Assembly (NCBI GenBank): GCA_028564925.1
Contig: CM053034.1
Coordinates: 149,418,052-149,482,051, forward strand
From: Lithobates sylvaticus
Taxonomy: Eukaryota > Chordata > Amphibia > Anura > Ranidae
Length of the DNA stretch: 64,000 bases
Direction of reading: 5' to 3'
In this document: positions 20,396 to 31,620 of the stretch, in pieces
Position numbering within the stretch: the stretch's first letter is position 1
How the letters are laid out: each line of letters starts with the position of its first letter
Position numbers and translations under genes: made by a program
Notes under the pieces: model-generated
The model's database searches: none
Told to the model about the DNA's origin: nothing
What the model saw: only the letters and a program-made list of their open reading frames with translations

Positions 20396-21731
20396 TTTGG
20401 ACAAAAGGCATTCAGCCTGCATTACTTGCTTCCCACATTGCTTTTTATACCTTTTATCTTGTGATCACTAAGAAAATTTAAATTTTTATACACATCTATC
20501 ACTGATGTTTTGTACTTTTAAAAATAAATCTCCTCATTTTTTACCTGCACCATATGGAGCTCTTCCATTTTTTTTCTCATTCCGGTTTGACCATTGGCCT
20601 CCAGAGGGCTTTTCCATTGGGCGGCAGTCCCTTTTCTTGTCTGGAGAAATAGCCGAACCCTGGGTCTTTTGCTGAATCCATACTGCCGACAAGTGGACCC
20701 ATCTCTTTTGGAGCGACCATCTTCAAGGTTTCTGCTACACTCAAGTTGGCACATCTCTAGATCCCGAGGCATTTGGCCTATACGAGCCTGATTGAGTCCA
20801 ACTTGTCTGGTAAGAGTATCCATTCACATCTTCATAACAGAGGATCTTCCTGTTTCACAGCCACATTCACTTTATTGTAAATACCACTATCCTTGCTAGA
20901 GGATTCATCAGTCATGTATTTGATGGACACACTTTTTAAGGAAATTCATTTATTTGATATATTTTTGAATTCCATTTCCACAGATTTGTCCTTTGTATAT
21001 GTGAAGATTAGACTCATACCTTGATGTTTGCATCACACGTAAATCTTGTATACACTGATATTTTCGGTATTTCACTGTTACATTGTTTTATGTTTAGTGC
21101 TACACTCTGTTTTCCACATTTGGCTAGGACTTTGTTTGTTTTAGTGTCAGCAGCTTGTTTTCTTCATTAATTTAGCGCAGTATTCTACCTTATCACTCCC
21201 TTACCCTTAAAATACCATGCATCCTGCTGACCAATTACATGACATGCTTTTTTTACTTGCATGTGATTGAGTATTCTTTGCAAAATGAAACTTCACCACA
21301 TTCCCCCAAGCTCTGGTGCAAATTTCTTTGCAAAGTTCAACTTTCCTTGTGAAGTAAATAGCCTAATTGCCTTTAGGAAAGTCAACTCTTTTCAGTGTGC
21401 CTTTCACACAAAAAAGATTGCCTCATGAGCTTGGATTTATGTTCCAGACTATTGTACCATGCAATCCAGAACAAAATGATGTTGCATAAAAAATGAACCA
21501 CACATTATAATAAAATGGCAGAAGAACATTTTATTGGTGCAGGAATACCACCCACATACTGAAGAGAGGCAATTACTACATCATGGGCTATCCAAAACCA
21601 CTTACTTGGAAAAGCAACAGAGAAAACTCCATGTGAGCTACTTTATGGATGAGAAAAAAAGCCTTACACAAAATATTAATATTTGTATCAGTGATTTATC
21701 CACTCAAAAGAAAGAAGCTGAACTGCCTGTG
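20396..21731. other. Unassigned; partial repeat at 21195-21250 and a possible MITE at 21230-21480
   Basis: No open frame with recognisable domains. Around 21280-21400 the pairs TTCTTTGCAAAATGAAACTT and TTTGCAAAGTTCAACTTTCC suggest a decayed inverted-repeat element. Nothing else was seen. Confidence 0.35.
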
Positions 21732-23900
21732 TAGCAAGATCCCAGGCCTCCTTTAGTCTAATGAGAACCTCCAGAGCCAAGAGCTGCTGACATCCTTCCG
21801 TATAGAGTGGGTTGTAAGGCATAGTGGGTGTAATGCAAGATAGATTCATGTGCTCCAGACACTTCTTGAATGCAAAGAGATTTTATTTCTCTTGAACAAA
21901 ACTTTGGGAGAGAGGGTTAGGGCTCAGACACCCTTAGGTAGTTGCAATGTTAATTAGCAGACTTCTACAGGTAGACAACCATGCAGGGATGCATGCATAG
22001 GAATGCTGTCTCCTATGGCAACAGTCTAAGAACAGTTCCTAACACAAATTGTAACAAACTCCTTTACTTTCTCTACAGTCACTCCTTGTAGGTTCTCAAC
22101 CCACTGAGCTCCCAGTCTCTCTCACTAGACCTCCTTATTCACTGCCACCGAATCCCTTGAGCTCTTCCAATCTTCACTTATCTTCCTCAAGCGTCATCCC
22201 AGCTTCTCTGCTGGGTCCCTAGCTTGGCACTCCAGATACTTCTCAAGCTTCACCCCACTGGCCTGCTCAGTCCCTGGCTTGACACACAAAGCTGCTCTGC
22301 AAGCGTCACCTCCGCTGGCTGGGTCCCTGGCTTGACACACTTGCTGAAGTTTCCCAATTCTTCACTGTCCCCGGTTGGTGAGAATGCTGCTCCGGTACTT
22401 GCTTCAGCTACTCACTGTGGTCCCTGGTAATAGGGTGGTTGGTCCCTTAGTGGCAACAGCTTCCCCTCTACCTCTGACCCCAACAGGTTCTCCGGCCAGC
22501 AGAACCGACACTTCTGGTTGGACTGCAAGTCGCATTCCCAACCCTACGCTGCTCTCTTGCTTATGGATAGGCCCTCAGACAGCCTAGCAGCCAGATGTGC
22601 CTGGGATAGGCCCAAACCCCAACCTAGCAGCCTGGGCAATACAACACATGTCCACCCAGACAGCCGTCCAAGTGGCACAGAACACTGATCACCTGTGTCA
22701 TGTATGTGGTTGGTGGCCGAAATTCACCAGTAATACCCAGGATTGCAAAAGATTAAGGACTGTCCTTTGGCGTTCACCACAGTGACAAAGCATTTAATGC
22801 CCTTCTTATAGAGTTAACATTATTTACGTTAGTCCAACAGGCATTTATAGAAACATGTAACAGTGGTGCCCTCAAACCCCGGTACTATGCCATATTCAAC
22901 TACAATAACTTTTCATGAGGCTCTTGCGGCGGTGCTGTCTTAGTGACTCCGCCAACGGTCATAATACCCTTTCCCTTAAGGTTAGGAAGAGGAACAGTAC
23001 AATACGAATAGTCTTGCTATCCGGTACATCTCAACAACTTCATGCAAAAATCACTTTACTCGTCTCGTACATCCTCCATTCTCTCTTCGCCTACCAGTCC
23101 CTGGCACCACCGGGGAGGAACACGAGATTGCCCACCTCTCTTAGCACGAGATGAATGGACATACTGGGCCAGCCGAGTAAGAACCATAGGGCCGCAATCC
23201 TTCGTAACAGTGAAACCCGGGGTGGTGGTCGAAGTAGGCACTTGAGTTTCCTTAGAAGGGAGGTGGAGTGCTGGTACTACTTGTTCTGGGCTAGCAGTTG
23301 CTGTAGATATCTCAGAGTAAATGATGGCACTGGGAACTGACACTTTCACTGCGGTCTCTGTTTGGTCACCGGACGAAATGTGCTCCTCTGGAGAGAAATC
23401 TGCCCAGGCAGGGACAGGCTAGAGTCAGCGGATCACCTGCAATGGTAGTGGTGGTCTGGCAGTCACCAGTAGCAATTCTCCACATTGATAGCACCGACTC
23501 CAAGAGCGCAAGAACAGAGCAAACCCAGAACATGGCCACCAAATGATCCCCATAGTTGCAGAACTTTGAGAGATATACAATTCGATCTCCCCTCTCGGCA
23601 CCATCAGAATATCTGTGTCAGTAATTGTGGTTCCAGAGGCAAAGAAACTGGTGATTTCCCATGGGTCATATTCAGCCGATATCGGAATCCAAATACAGGA
23701 GCTCCTAGATATGCCATGTTTTCCCTGAGGCCATGAGGTTTCAGCATGTGGACCCAAGATGGCGACCCAAATAGTAGTGCATCTATCCACCCAGATTGCA
23801 AAGTGGATTGACAGACCGCACGGCATGGTGAAGTCTTGCCATATCTACAGAGCTCCAATTCTTTTGCAACCTCTACTAAAGCCAAAGTCTGATGAACTCT
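21732..23900 (+). mobile_element. Possible LTR-retroelement fossil (one LTR plus internal sequence)
   Basis: A segment of about 1.1 kb beginning TGTAGCAAGATCC and ending ACATGTAACA (near 22862) has TG...CA ends and is followed by TGGTGCCCTCAAACCCCGG, which resembles a tRNA primer-binding site. About 1 kb of internal-looking sequence with many interruptions follows and no second LTR was seen. Orientation is uncertain because an AATAAA in an LTR-like position lies on the minus strand near 21880. Old and broken if real. Confidence 0.3.
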
Positions 23901-25649
23901 GAAAGAAGATAGGACTTATATGAGAGGAAGCAGTTGCGTGGGGGTGTAGGAATGCTGTTAATACAGACATAGGTGCAACAACTATTCTCATATGTTATAC
24001 TCCACTAGGTGGTAGTATTATGATTATATGGGTTTAGCGCAGTGATTGGCAAGCCTCAGCCCTGGAGCTGTTGCAAAGCTACAAGTCCCATGAGGCATTG
24101 GAAGACTCAGCCTCGAGCATGACTCAAGCATGACTCCAAGAGGCAAGATGGGACTTGTAGTTCTGCAACACCTTATATATACAGCATATAAATATTTATT
24201 TTACAAAGGGTTCCCAGAGCTCGGCCAAATAAGTGCTAGCAAGTGCTAGCCAAATAAATAGCATAGCAGAAGGTGCTTGAGTTTAGCAACAAAAGAGACA
24301 AAGGAAAGCACATTCAATATTTGATATTTATTTGTATTTTTTTAATTCACATTTTATTTGGATTGAAGTCCTGACTATAACAAAATAACTACCCTACTCT
24401 GGAATCTTAATGAATATTATTGTGTTTTTTATTATTATATCTTTTATCAGAACCATCACTCAGGGCTTGATACAATGCAGCAGAGACTCCAAGTTATGCC
24501 CCTGTTTTACCAGAACTGTCCATCCTTACGAAAGTCAGTGTGGTCCAGTTTCACTGTCCTAAAAGTCTATGCATTCCAAGCTGTAATGTCTCTCTGGCAT
24601 AGGGGCTTATTTGCAAATCATTTCCATTTTCTACCAGTAATAAATCATATTTCACATTCTGTTACATACAGTATAGGACATCAGTATGATCAAAGAGCAT
24701 TATGATTCAAATTGCGCTTATTGCCAACATAGATGTCAAAATGTAAACAATATTGCTAACAGAGATGGCTCACTGTAATCTTTATTGTGTTGCTTTATTT
24801 GTACAGCATTTGAACAAGCGTAAAGTCCCTTTACAGGCAATTTTTTCTTTGTTTTTGATATAGTGTGGAAGGGTTAGGAGCGTGTCAGGTTGTTATTATT
24901 GTCTGTTTCCCCATTGGGAAGATTTCTGCTCACTTTCTGCCCCAGTGACAATTGCTATGATAACAGAGAAAATCTTTTTGTTGAGGACCCTAAGCAGAAA
25001 AAAAAAAGAAAATCTGAAAGGCTTGAATTTGTTGACAACTGGCGCAAAAGGCAAATTCACTGTTTCAGAAGTTGGAAATTGAGCTTGGAAAGCAGTTTGT
25101 GTTTAACTTGCATGACTGGTAATTACACAGCCTTCTGGCAAAGGTTCAGGGGTAACATTTTCACAAGGATCAACTGTTCTTGAACAATTCCCTTCAGCGT
25201 ATTGAGCACAAACAGGCATGAATGCATTTTCTTGTTTTATCCCTCCTCCCTCTATCTCAAACGTGCTTATTCCAGCCAGTACTAAGAGGGTGTTAATCTG
25301 TCTTGTACTGCTGTTTGATATGCAATTTACAATCACTAAGAGTGATAAAAGAAGCCAATTGTGGGAAGACAAGGCAAGACTCTCCTAGGAGTTAAATTCA
25401 GTTTTCTCTAATTCAATGTGATTATAAACTTAAACTCTTTTGTATCATACTAATTTCTCAACTTATACAATTTATCTCATCGCCTCTTCATTTAAAGTTC
25501 AAGGTGATGTAGAGAAACAGGAGATCTTGTTCTGGAAAAAAAACAAAAAATCAGTGACACTTCAGTTTAGAGTAACCTTGGATTTACTGGCAATTTAACA
25601 GTGGCAGATAGAAATCAGTGCAGCAAATGGGTACCAGTGGCAATTAGAG
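23901..25649. other. Mostly unassigned, AT-rich; hAT-like MITE inside
   Basis: Apart from the MITE at 24040-24175 no element or gene is recognised. A minus-strand frame at 25372-25103 (89 codons, hydrophobic start, five Cys) is noted under findings. Confidence 0.4.
24040..24175 (+). mobile_element. hAT-like MITE (short foldback)
   Basis: CAGTGATTGGCAAGCC start, and inner inverted arms CTGTTGCAAAGCTACAAGTC (about 24068) and ACTTGTAGTTCTGCAACA (about 24153). The CAGTG...ACTACAAGTCCCA pattern is typical of non-autonomous hAT elements in vertebrates. The right outer terminus is lost. Confidence 0.5.
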
Positions 25650-26007
25650 CAGTGGATGGGAGAGTATAGGCAGCAAAGCATCAGTATACAATGCCACAGG
25701 GGAAAGGGGGGCTAGGTTTTTATCAGCGTAATGGTGTGCTTTGGATGTGCTTTGTTCATGTCTGAGGTTTGCAACCACTTTAAAAGTGGTTGTAAACCTC
25801 AGACATGAACAAAGCACATCCTTTTATACTGCATACTTGTTTCTATTCAAAGCATTGAGTGTGGTTTCTCTCTGCTGCCTCTTTCTTCTGTTATCTGCAT
25901 CAGTCACTTCTGACAGTGGATGTGAGAGTATAGGCAGCAAAGCGTCAGAATACAATGCCACAGGGGAAAGGGGGGCTAGGCTTTTATCAGAGTGCTGGTG
26001 TGCTTGC
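25650..26007. repeat. Direct repeat of about 90 bp interrupted by a TTAA-family palindrome
   Basis: 25650-25740 and 25914-26005 are direct repeats sharing GAGTATAGGCAGCAAAGC and CCACAGGGGAAAGGGGGGCT. Between them lie two head-to-head copies of the AGTGGTTGTAAACC terminus: arms 25743-25781 and 25783-25821 (38 of 39 bp complementary). Confidence 0.65.
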
Positions 26008-26960
26008 CAACCACCTATGCGTAGTTCCATGCAATAGCCACTGGGTGGTGCGCACACACGCCCATTGGCCACAGGGGAAGCCAATCAGCGGGTCCAGTGG
26101 ATAAAATGGCAGTCTGCCAATGTAAACAAGGCAGACCGCCGTTCTGTCAGGCATGGACACGGTGATCTTATGTTCTTGCTAATTAGGAACACGGATCACT
26201 GTGTCAATGCAGTGAGCCCATCCCCTCCCCCCTCCACAGTAAGAAAGCACAAACAGGGAACACACTTAACCCTTTGAGTGCCCCTGATGTTAACCCCTTC
26301 CCTGCCAGTGTCATTTATATAGTGTCAGTGAATATTTTTAGCACTGATCACTGTAATAATGTCACTGGTTCCCAAAAAAGTATCAAAAGTGTCAGTTAGG
26401 TGTCCGATCTGTCCGCCGCAATGCCGCAGTCCCGCAAAAAAAAAAGAAATTACGCTGATCGCTGCCATTACTAGTAAAAAAAAAATAATCAATATGATCA
26501 AAATGCCATAATTCTATCCACTTCTTTGTAGAGGATATAACTTTTGCTCAAACCAATCTATATACGATTATTGGAATTTTTTTCCCAAAAATATGTAGCA
26601 GAATACATGTTGGCCTAAACTGATAAAGACATTTGATATTTTAATTTTTATTTTTTTATTGGATGTTTTATAGCAGAAAGTAAAAAATATATATATTTTT
26701 TTTAATTTTAATATTTTTTTTGTTTCTAGCGCAAAAAATAAAAAACGCAAGAGGTGATCAAATAGCACCAAAAGAAACCTCTATTTAATTAATTAATTAA
26801 TTCATCTGGCAATTGCGCAATCGTGCGGCGCTGTACCCAAATAAAACATTTTCTGTACAGCGCCGCACGATTGCGCAATTGCCAGTTGAATTAATGCAGT
26901 GCCGTATCGCAAAATATGGCCTGGTCATTAAAGGGGTAAAACCATCCGGCCCTTAAGTAG
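26008..26960 (+). mobile_element. TTAA-family MITE, piggyBac-like, copy 2
   Basis: Interior phrases match copy 1 (CTGCCAGTGTCATTTATATA, AATATGTAGCAGAATAC, GGCCTAAACTGA). The right end CCGGCCCTTAAGTAG abuts TTAA at 26961-26964. The left end is degraded. Contains a perfect 31-bp hairpin. Confidence 0.55.
26806..26885. repeat. Perfect 31-bp inverted repeat with 18-nt loop
   Basis: Arms 26806-26836 and 26855-26885 are exact complements, starting CTGGCAATTGCGCAATCGTG. It lies within the MITE copy and would form a strong hairpin in RNA or extruded DNA. Confidence 0.85.
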
Positions 26961-26964
26961 TTAA

Positions 26965-27210
26965 AGTGGTTGTAAACCTCAGACATGAACAAAGCACATC
27001 CTTCTATATTGTGTACTTGTTTCTATTCAAAGCACTGAGTATGATTTCTCTCTGCTGCCTCTTTCCTCTGTTATCTGCACTTCTGACAGCTTTTTCCCGA
27101 CTGATTGACAGCAACAACTCTGTGTTCCTTTCCACTAATCAGGTCTCAGAGCTCTCCTCACTGAACTCTGCAGTGTAGGGCTTCATATCCCCACCCCCTG
27201 CTTTTCAGAG
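26965..27210 (+). mobile_element. TTAA-family MITE, second family, partial
   Basis: Begins AGTGGTTGTAAACCTCAG directly after the TTAA that ends the previous MITE. It shares AGACATGAACAAAGCACATC with 25801-25820. Right end not found. Confidence 0.45.
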
Positions 27211-27448
27211 CTGAGAGATGCGGTATAAAATGTGTATTTTGGAAGGCTGTGTAGGATATATGACTACAGATAAAGTACAACCTATGTAGAAGGATTTATT
27301 TAATCTGTGTGTATCACCTGATGCTAGTCACTTCCCTGGGTATATGTAAGGGATTTAAGTGTATGTATAGATATGTGGAAAATGAAGTATACCCCATAAA
27401 AATGTACTTTTTTCAACATACAGTATATGAACAGGCAAACAATAGATC
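27211..27448. other. Unassigned
   Basis: No gene or repeat recognised. Ends with the 8-bp target copy AATAGATC at 27441-27448. Confidence 0.4.
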
Positions 27449-28479
27449 TCAGGTGGTAAACACAAGGCCTGCGGGCCGCATCTGGCACACCGGGCCTTGT
27501 TATGTGGCCTGCAGTGCCCCCCAGCCGCCACCTACGGCTCTCGCCCGCTCCTCCTGCAGTCACTAGTAAACTCAGGAACTTCTGTGTTTAGAGTGACAGC
27601 TATGGTCTTGGCGACTCCCGATCTATGTAGGCACTCACAGTGTCGCTCACAGTGGGGAAAAGAGGGGTAGGGCGGGGCCAGATCTGACAGAAGTATCTCC
27701 CTGTTACTGTTACCATAGCCGAATGCCGAATACACATGTCTACCTACACAGGTAATAGAGCTCAATGCACAGGAAGGCGACTGCCTAGTAGAGATGCCAG
27801 GCAGCTTTGGGAAGGGGGGTTGTGGGGGGTGGGGCTGTGGAGGTGTGGGGGCAGATCTGTGCAGAGGTGGGAGGGATGGGGGAAAGTGGTGGGTACAGAC
27901 TCAGAGGTCAAAACCCAGGAGGAGGGGTGGAATTGAGATGTTGCACACTGTGCATACTTCACCCCTGAACCCTTAACTCTGGGCGTAGTGCACCCCTGAA
28001 CGCGGCACTCTGTGTGCAGTGCACCCCTGAACCCTGCACATGGCTCACCAATGAACTCTACACTTTGTACGTAGCACAACTCCTGAACTCCGCAGTCTGT
28101 ATGTAGCGCACCCCTAAACTCTGCACGTAGCACAACCTTGCACTCTCTACATAGCGCAACCCTGAACCCTGCACACAGAACACCCCTAAACCCTGCACTC
28201 TGTATGCAGAACACCCCTGAACCCTGCACTCTGTACGCAGCGCACTCTTGAACTCTGCGTTCTGTACATAGCACAGCTTCCAAACCCTGGCCTCTGCACA
28301 CAGCACACCCCTGAACTCTGAGCTAGTTATTACTTAAATAAAAAAAACAGTAGTAATGCAGAGGGAATTATTTAATATGATAAAGAGTAGATACATAGTT
28401 TTAGATATACAACTGGCCCATTAAAGACAACCATATTGCCGATGTGGCCCCCCAGTGAATTTGAGTTTGACACCCCTGA
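27449..28479 (+). mobile_element. hAT-like non-autonomous element carrying a minisatellite
   Basis: Termini TCAGGTGGTAAACAC and (inverted) TCAGGGGTGTCAAACTC are typical hAT ends. The 8-bp flanks AATAGATC and ATTAGATC (28480-28487) differ at one position. No transposase. The interior is dominated by the tandem array at 27960-28318. Confidence 0.65.
27960..28318 (+). repeat. Minisatellite (ACCCCTGAACCCTGCACTC units)
   Basis: Around ten degenerate units of about 20-40 bp built on CACCCCTGAAC, CTGCACTCTGT and ACGTAGCGCA. Long Cys/Val-rich frames across it are repeat translations. Confidence 0.75.
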
Positions 28480-28487
28480 ATTAGATC

Positions 28488-29176
28488 ATTATTTAAAAGG
28501 TAAAGACCTGATGGAGCATGGTAAGGAGGATATGCATTGTAAAGGGTGAGGGAGGAGCATAGTTGTCATGTAAAGGGCTGGAGAAGCAGGGTAAGGAGGA
28601 TGAGCACCTTTCCATTGCCAATATGACAGATGAGGGATCAGAGATGTGAGGTCCTTGTATAGATGAAATCGGGAACCCCCAGCAGCTTGCCATTGATCCC
28701 AGGCAAATCATACAAAGGGAATAAGGTTTGATCCGACGTTACATCACAATCTCCAGCACTGTATCAACCTCCTCCTCCCTCCCCATCCCTTTTACCACCA
28801 GAGCCAATGCAGCAGCCAGGAAAAGCAGCGTTATATGGGGCAGCATGCCTGCGTTTGAGGCTGGGGATGGGAGCTTGGTGTGGACACTGTCAGGACTCTG
28901 CCTGATTACTGAGCGCTTCTCCTCCAGGCTAGCAACTGCAGGATTGGGACACAAGCTAGCAGCACGCCCACATCCACAGCACTGCTGCGTCAGCTGATCC
29001 TGCCCACCCTCGTCCACCAACACCACCTAGTGAACTGACCGCGGCACTGCGGCTACATTGATACAATAGTGTGGTGGGGAGAACTGTGCTGCCAACCAAA
29101 ATTCCCTTATCATGTCAGGAACCATGAATCAGACCTAGACAGCAGTGCAGTAAAAAAAAAGCAAAAAAATCATACT
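28488..29176. other. Unassigned, low repeat content; weak host-exon candidate on minus strand
   Basis: The most unique-looking interval in the centre of the window. On the minus strand an ATG at 28846 opens MLPHITLLFLAAALALV, a good signal-peptide shape, followed by GTAAAAGG that could be a splice donor. No homology was recognised. Confidence 0.25.
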
Positions 29177-29180
29177 TTAA

Positions 29181-30063
29181 CCACTTAAGCCCCAGACCAA
29201 TTTGCAGCCAAAGGACCAGGCCCCTTTTTGCGATTCGGCACTGCGTAATTTTAACTGACAATTGCGCGGTCGTGCGACGTGGCTCCCAAACAAAATTGGC
29301 GGCCTTTTTTTCCCACAAATAGAGCTTTCTTTTTGTGGTATTTGATCACCTCTGCGGTTTTTATTTTTTTTGCGCTATAAACAAAAATAGAGGGACAATT
29401 TTGAAAAAAATTAAATATTTTTTACTTTTTGCTATAATAAATATCCCCAAAAAATTTATAAAAAAAACATTTTTTTTCCTCAGTTTAGGCCAATACGTAT
29501 ACTTCTACAAAAAAAAAAATTGCAATTAGCAATTATTGATTGGTTTGCGCAAAAGTTATAGCGTTTACAAAATAGGGGATAGTTTTATAGCATTTTTATT
29601 CAGTGATCAGTGATTTTTATTGTGACTAACATTTTTGACACATTTTTGGGACCATTGTCATTTATACAGCAATCAGTGCTATTTAAATGCACTGATTCCT
29701 GTGTAAATGACACTGGCAGTTAAGGGGTTAACCACTAGGGGGCGGGGAGGGGTTAGGTGTGACGTGTGTGTTTTTTTACTGTAGGGGGCGTGGCTTGGCG
29801 TTCAACATCAATGATCGTCTTTTACGATGACAGGGAACAGACGATCAGTGTCAGTCTCACTAGGAAGCACGGGGAGAGTTTTTTTTACACATACCTCTCC
29901 CAATTCTTCAGCTCTGTGACGGAGCCACGGTCACGGAGCTCAGGACCAGGTCGCGAGCGCGTGACCCACGACTGGGCACTTAAACAGCAATGTACCTGTA
30001 CATTGATGTTTCCAGCCGTGCCATTCTGCCGACGTAAATGTGCAGGAGGCGGTTCTTAAGCGG
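29181..30063 (-). mobile_element. TTAA-flanked MITE, piggyBac-like, copy 3
   Basis: Inverted relative to copy 1: starts CCACTTAAGCCCCAGACC after TTAA (29177-29180) and ends GGTTCTTAAGCGG before TTAA (30064-30067). Interior matches copy 1 throughout (TGCAGCCAAAGGACCAGGCC, CACTAGGGGGCGGGGAGGGG). Confidence 0.75.
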
Positions 30064-30067
30064 TTAA

Positions 30068-30468
30068 TAAAATGGTAAAATGGTATAAAATGTGCAAACG
30101 TAGTCAAAACATAGCCAGCAACCAGAGCAGGTAGTCACAACAAGCCAGTAAAACAGGAATCCAGAAATCAGCATAGTCAGAAGCAGAAAACAGGATCAGG
30201 AACCAGAAGGGAAGTCAGCCAGGCAAAAGTCTTTAACAGGAAAACACAGCACAGAGTATCCGGATATGTTGACCAAGGCGAAGGCATGGCATGGGATATC
30301 TGATGCAAGCAGCTTAAATAGCCAGCAGGCTGGTTGACGAGCAGGATATGATCATCAGGTGAGTCACTGTGGAATGAAGAGTATTGGCAATTAACCGAAA
30401 GCTGAGAAGCCTGAGCCTTGAGAAGGGAGGGCTGAGCCCAGCCCTGACACATCATCATCATCATCAAT
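30068..30468. other. Unassigned repeat-like sequence
   Basis: A/G-rich, with AGTCA/CAGGAA-type degenerate phrases and a short CAT microsatellite at 30450-30467. Looks like a dispersed repeat but no termini were found. Confidence 0.35.
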
Positions 30469-30476
30469 CACCAGGC

Positions 30477-30961
30477 CAGTGTTTTTAAACCTTCTTTCAG
30501 AGCTCCAACATGTCACATTTTTAATTAGCTGCTCTATGCTTGTGAAACATGCTCTTGTCCCTCCAGTACATTTTGATTTGAGCGATCACATGTTACCTCC
30601 TGTGATAGAGGAGGGAGAGAGCACTGCTCACTTCTGTGTACAGAGGAGGCAGAGAGCTCAGCACACACCTCCTCCTGGCTTTCTTTTCTTCTCTGTACTA
30701 TTCCCGGCAAAACAGAAAGCTGCGTGGCCTGCCTGACATGTCCTTAGCAACCAATGACATCACTGATTTGTAGGACAGCTTTCTGTTTTGCTAGCAACAG
30801 TACAGAGAAGAGGAAAGAGCTGGAAGGATGTACGGGCTGAGCTTTCTGCCTCCTCTGTACACACGAGTTAACAGCACTTTCTCCCTCCTCTATCACAGGG
30901 GTTAACATAGGATAGCTAAAAATGTGGGCTGTTGTCAAGACACTGTGGTTGAAAAACACTG
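30477..30961. mobile_element. hAT-like foldback MITE
   Basis: Ends CAGTGTTTTTAAACC and (inverted) CAGTGTTTTTCAACC. Long imperfect inner inverted repeats include GAGGAGGGAGAGAGCACTGC at 30610 against its complement near 30885. Flanks CACCAGGC and CACCAAGT may be a decayed 8-bp duplication. Confidence 0.6.
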
Positions 30962-30969
30962 CACCAAGT

Positions 30970-31159
30970 GGCGTGTGTTGCATGCAGGGCTGGTCAGGGG
31001 AGATCTCTCACCATCAGCCCATTGCTTTCTGTGTGTGGCTTGTGCTTTTTGGGCGGCTGGGCCTATATTAAAAGGTAGGGACCTTGAGCTGCAGCTCCAA
31101 TAGCCCCATACACTAATCTGGCCCTGTATTTGATGGTATAAATCTTTCTTTGGTCTCCC
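30970..31159. other. Unassigned
   Basis: No feature recognised. Confidence 0.35.
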
Positions 31160-31620
31160 CCCAGGCCCTTTGGGTCTGGTATGAATATTAAGGGGAACCC
31201 CAACCCAAAAAAAAAAAAGAAATGCGTGGGGTCCCCCTAAAATGCATACCAGGCCCTTCAGGTCTGATATGGAAATTAAGGGGAACCCTGCGCCAAATCT
31301 TTTTAAAAAATGGCATAGGGGCCCCCCCAAAATCCATATTAGACCCTTATACGAGCACGCCAACCTGTCAAGCCGCAGGAAAAGATGGGGGGACGAGAGA
31401 GTGCCCCCCCCCTCCTGAACCGTACCAGGCCACATGCCCTCAACATGGGGAGGGTGCTTTGGGGTAGCCCCCCCAAAGCACCTTGTCCCCATGTTGATGG
31501 GGACAAGGGCCTCAACCCCACAACCCTTGCCCAGTGGTTGTGGGGGTCTGTGGACGGGAGGCTTATCGGAATCTGGAAGCCCCCTTTAACAAGGGGACCC
31601 CCAGATCCCTCCCTGTGTTA
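31160..31620 (+). repeat. Dispersed repeat with about 95-bp internal tandem units
   Basis: Units built on AGGCCCTTTGGGTCTGGTAT, ATTAAGGGGAACCC, an A-run and GTGGGGTCCCCC occur at 31166-31257 and 31252-31350. A G/C-rich segment with GGGTGCTTTGGGGTAGCCCC and an inverted partner (31449-31485) follows. I recall similar sequence being common in ranid frogs, family unknown. Confidence 0.5.

Noticed and set aside
20518-20823. 101-codon minus-strand frame
   Set aside because: No domain, atypical composition and no support from context.
27762-28306. Minus-strand frames with many Cys, Val and Gln residues
   Set aside because: They run through the minisatellite at 27960-28318 and show its periodicity.
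27960-28318. CRISPR-like spaced repeats
   Set aside because: Eukaryotic minisatellite: units are degenerate, without constant-length unique spacers or cas genes.
30177-30467. Frame starting with six Met
   Set aside because: Produced by a CAT microsatellite.
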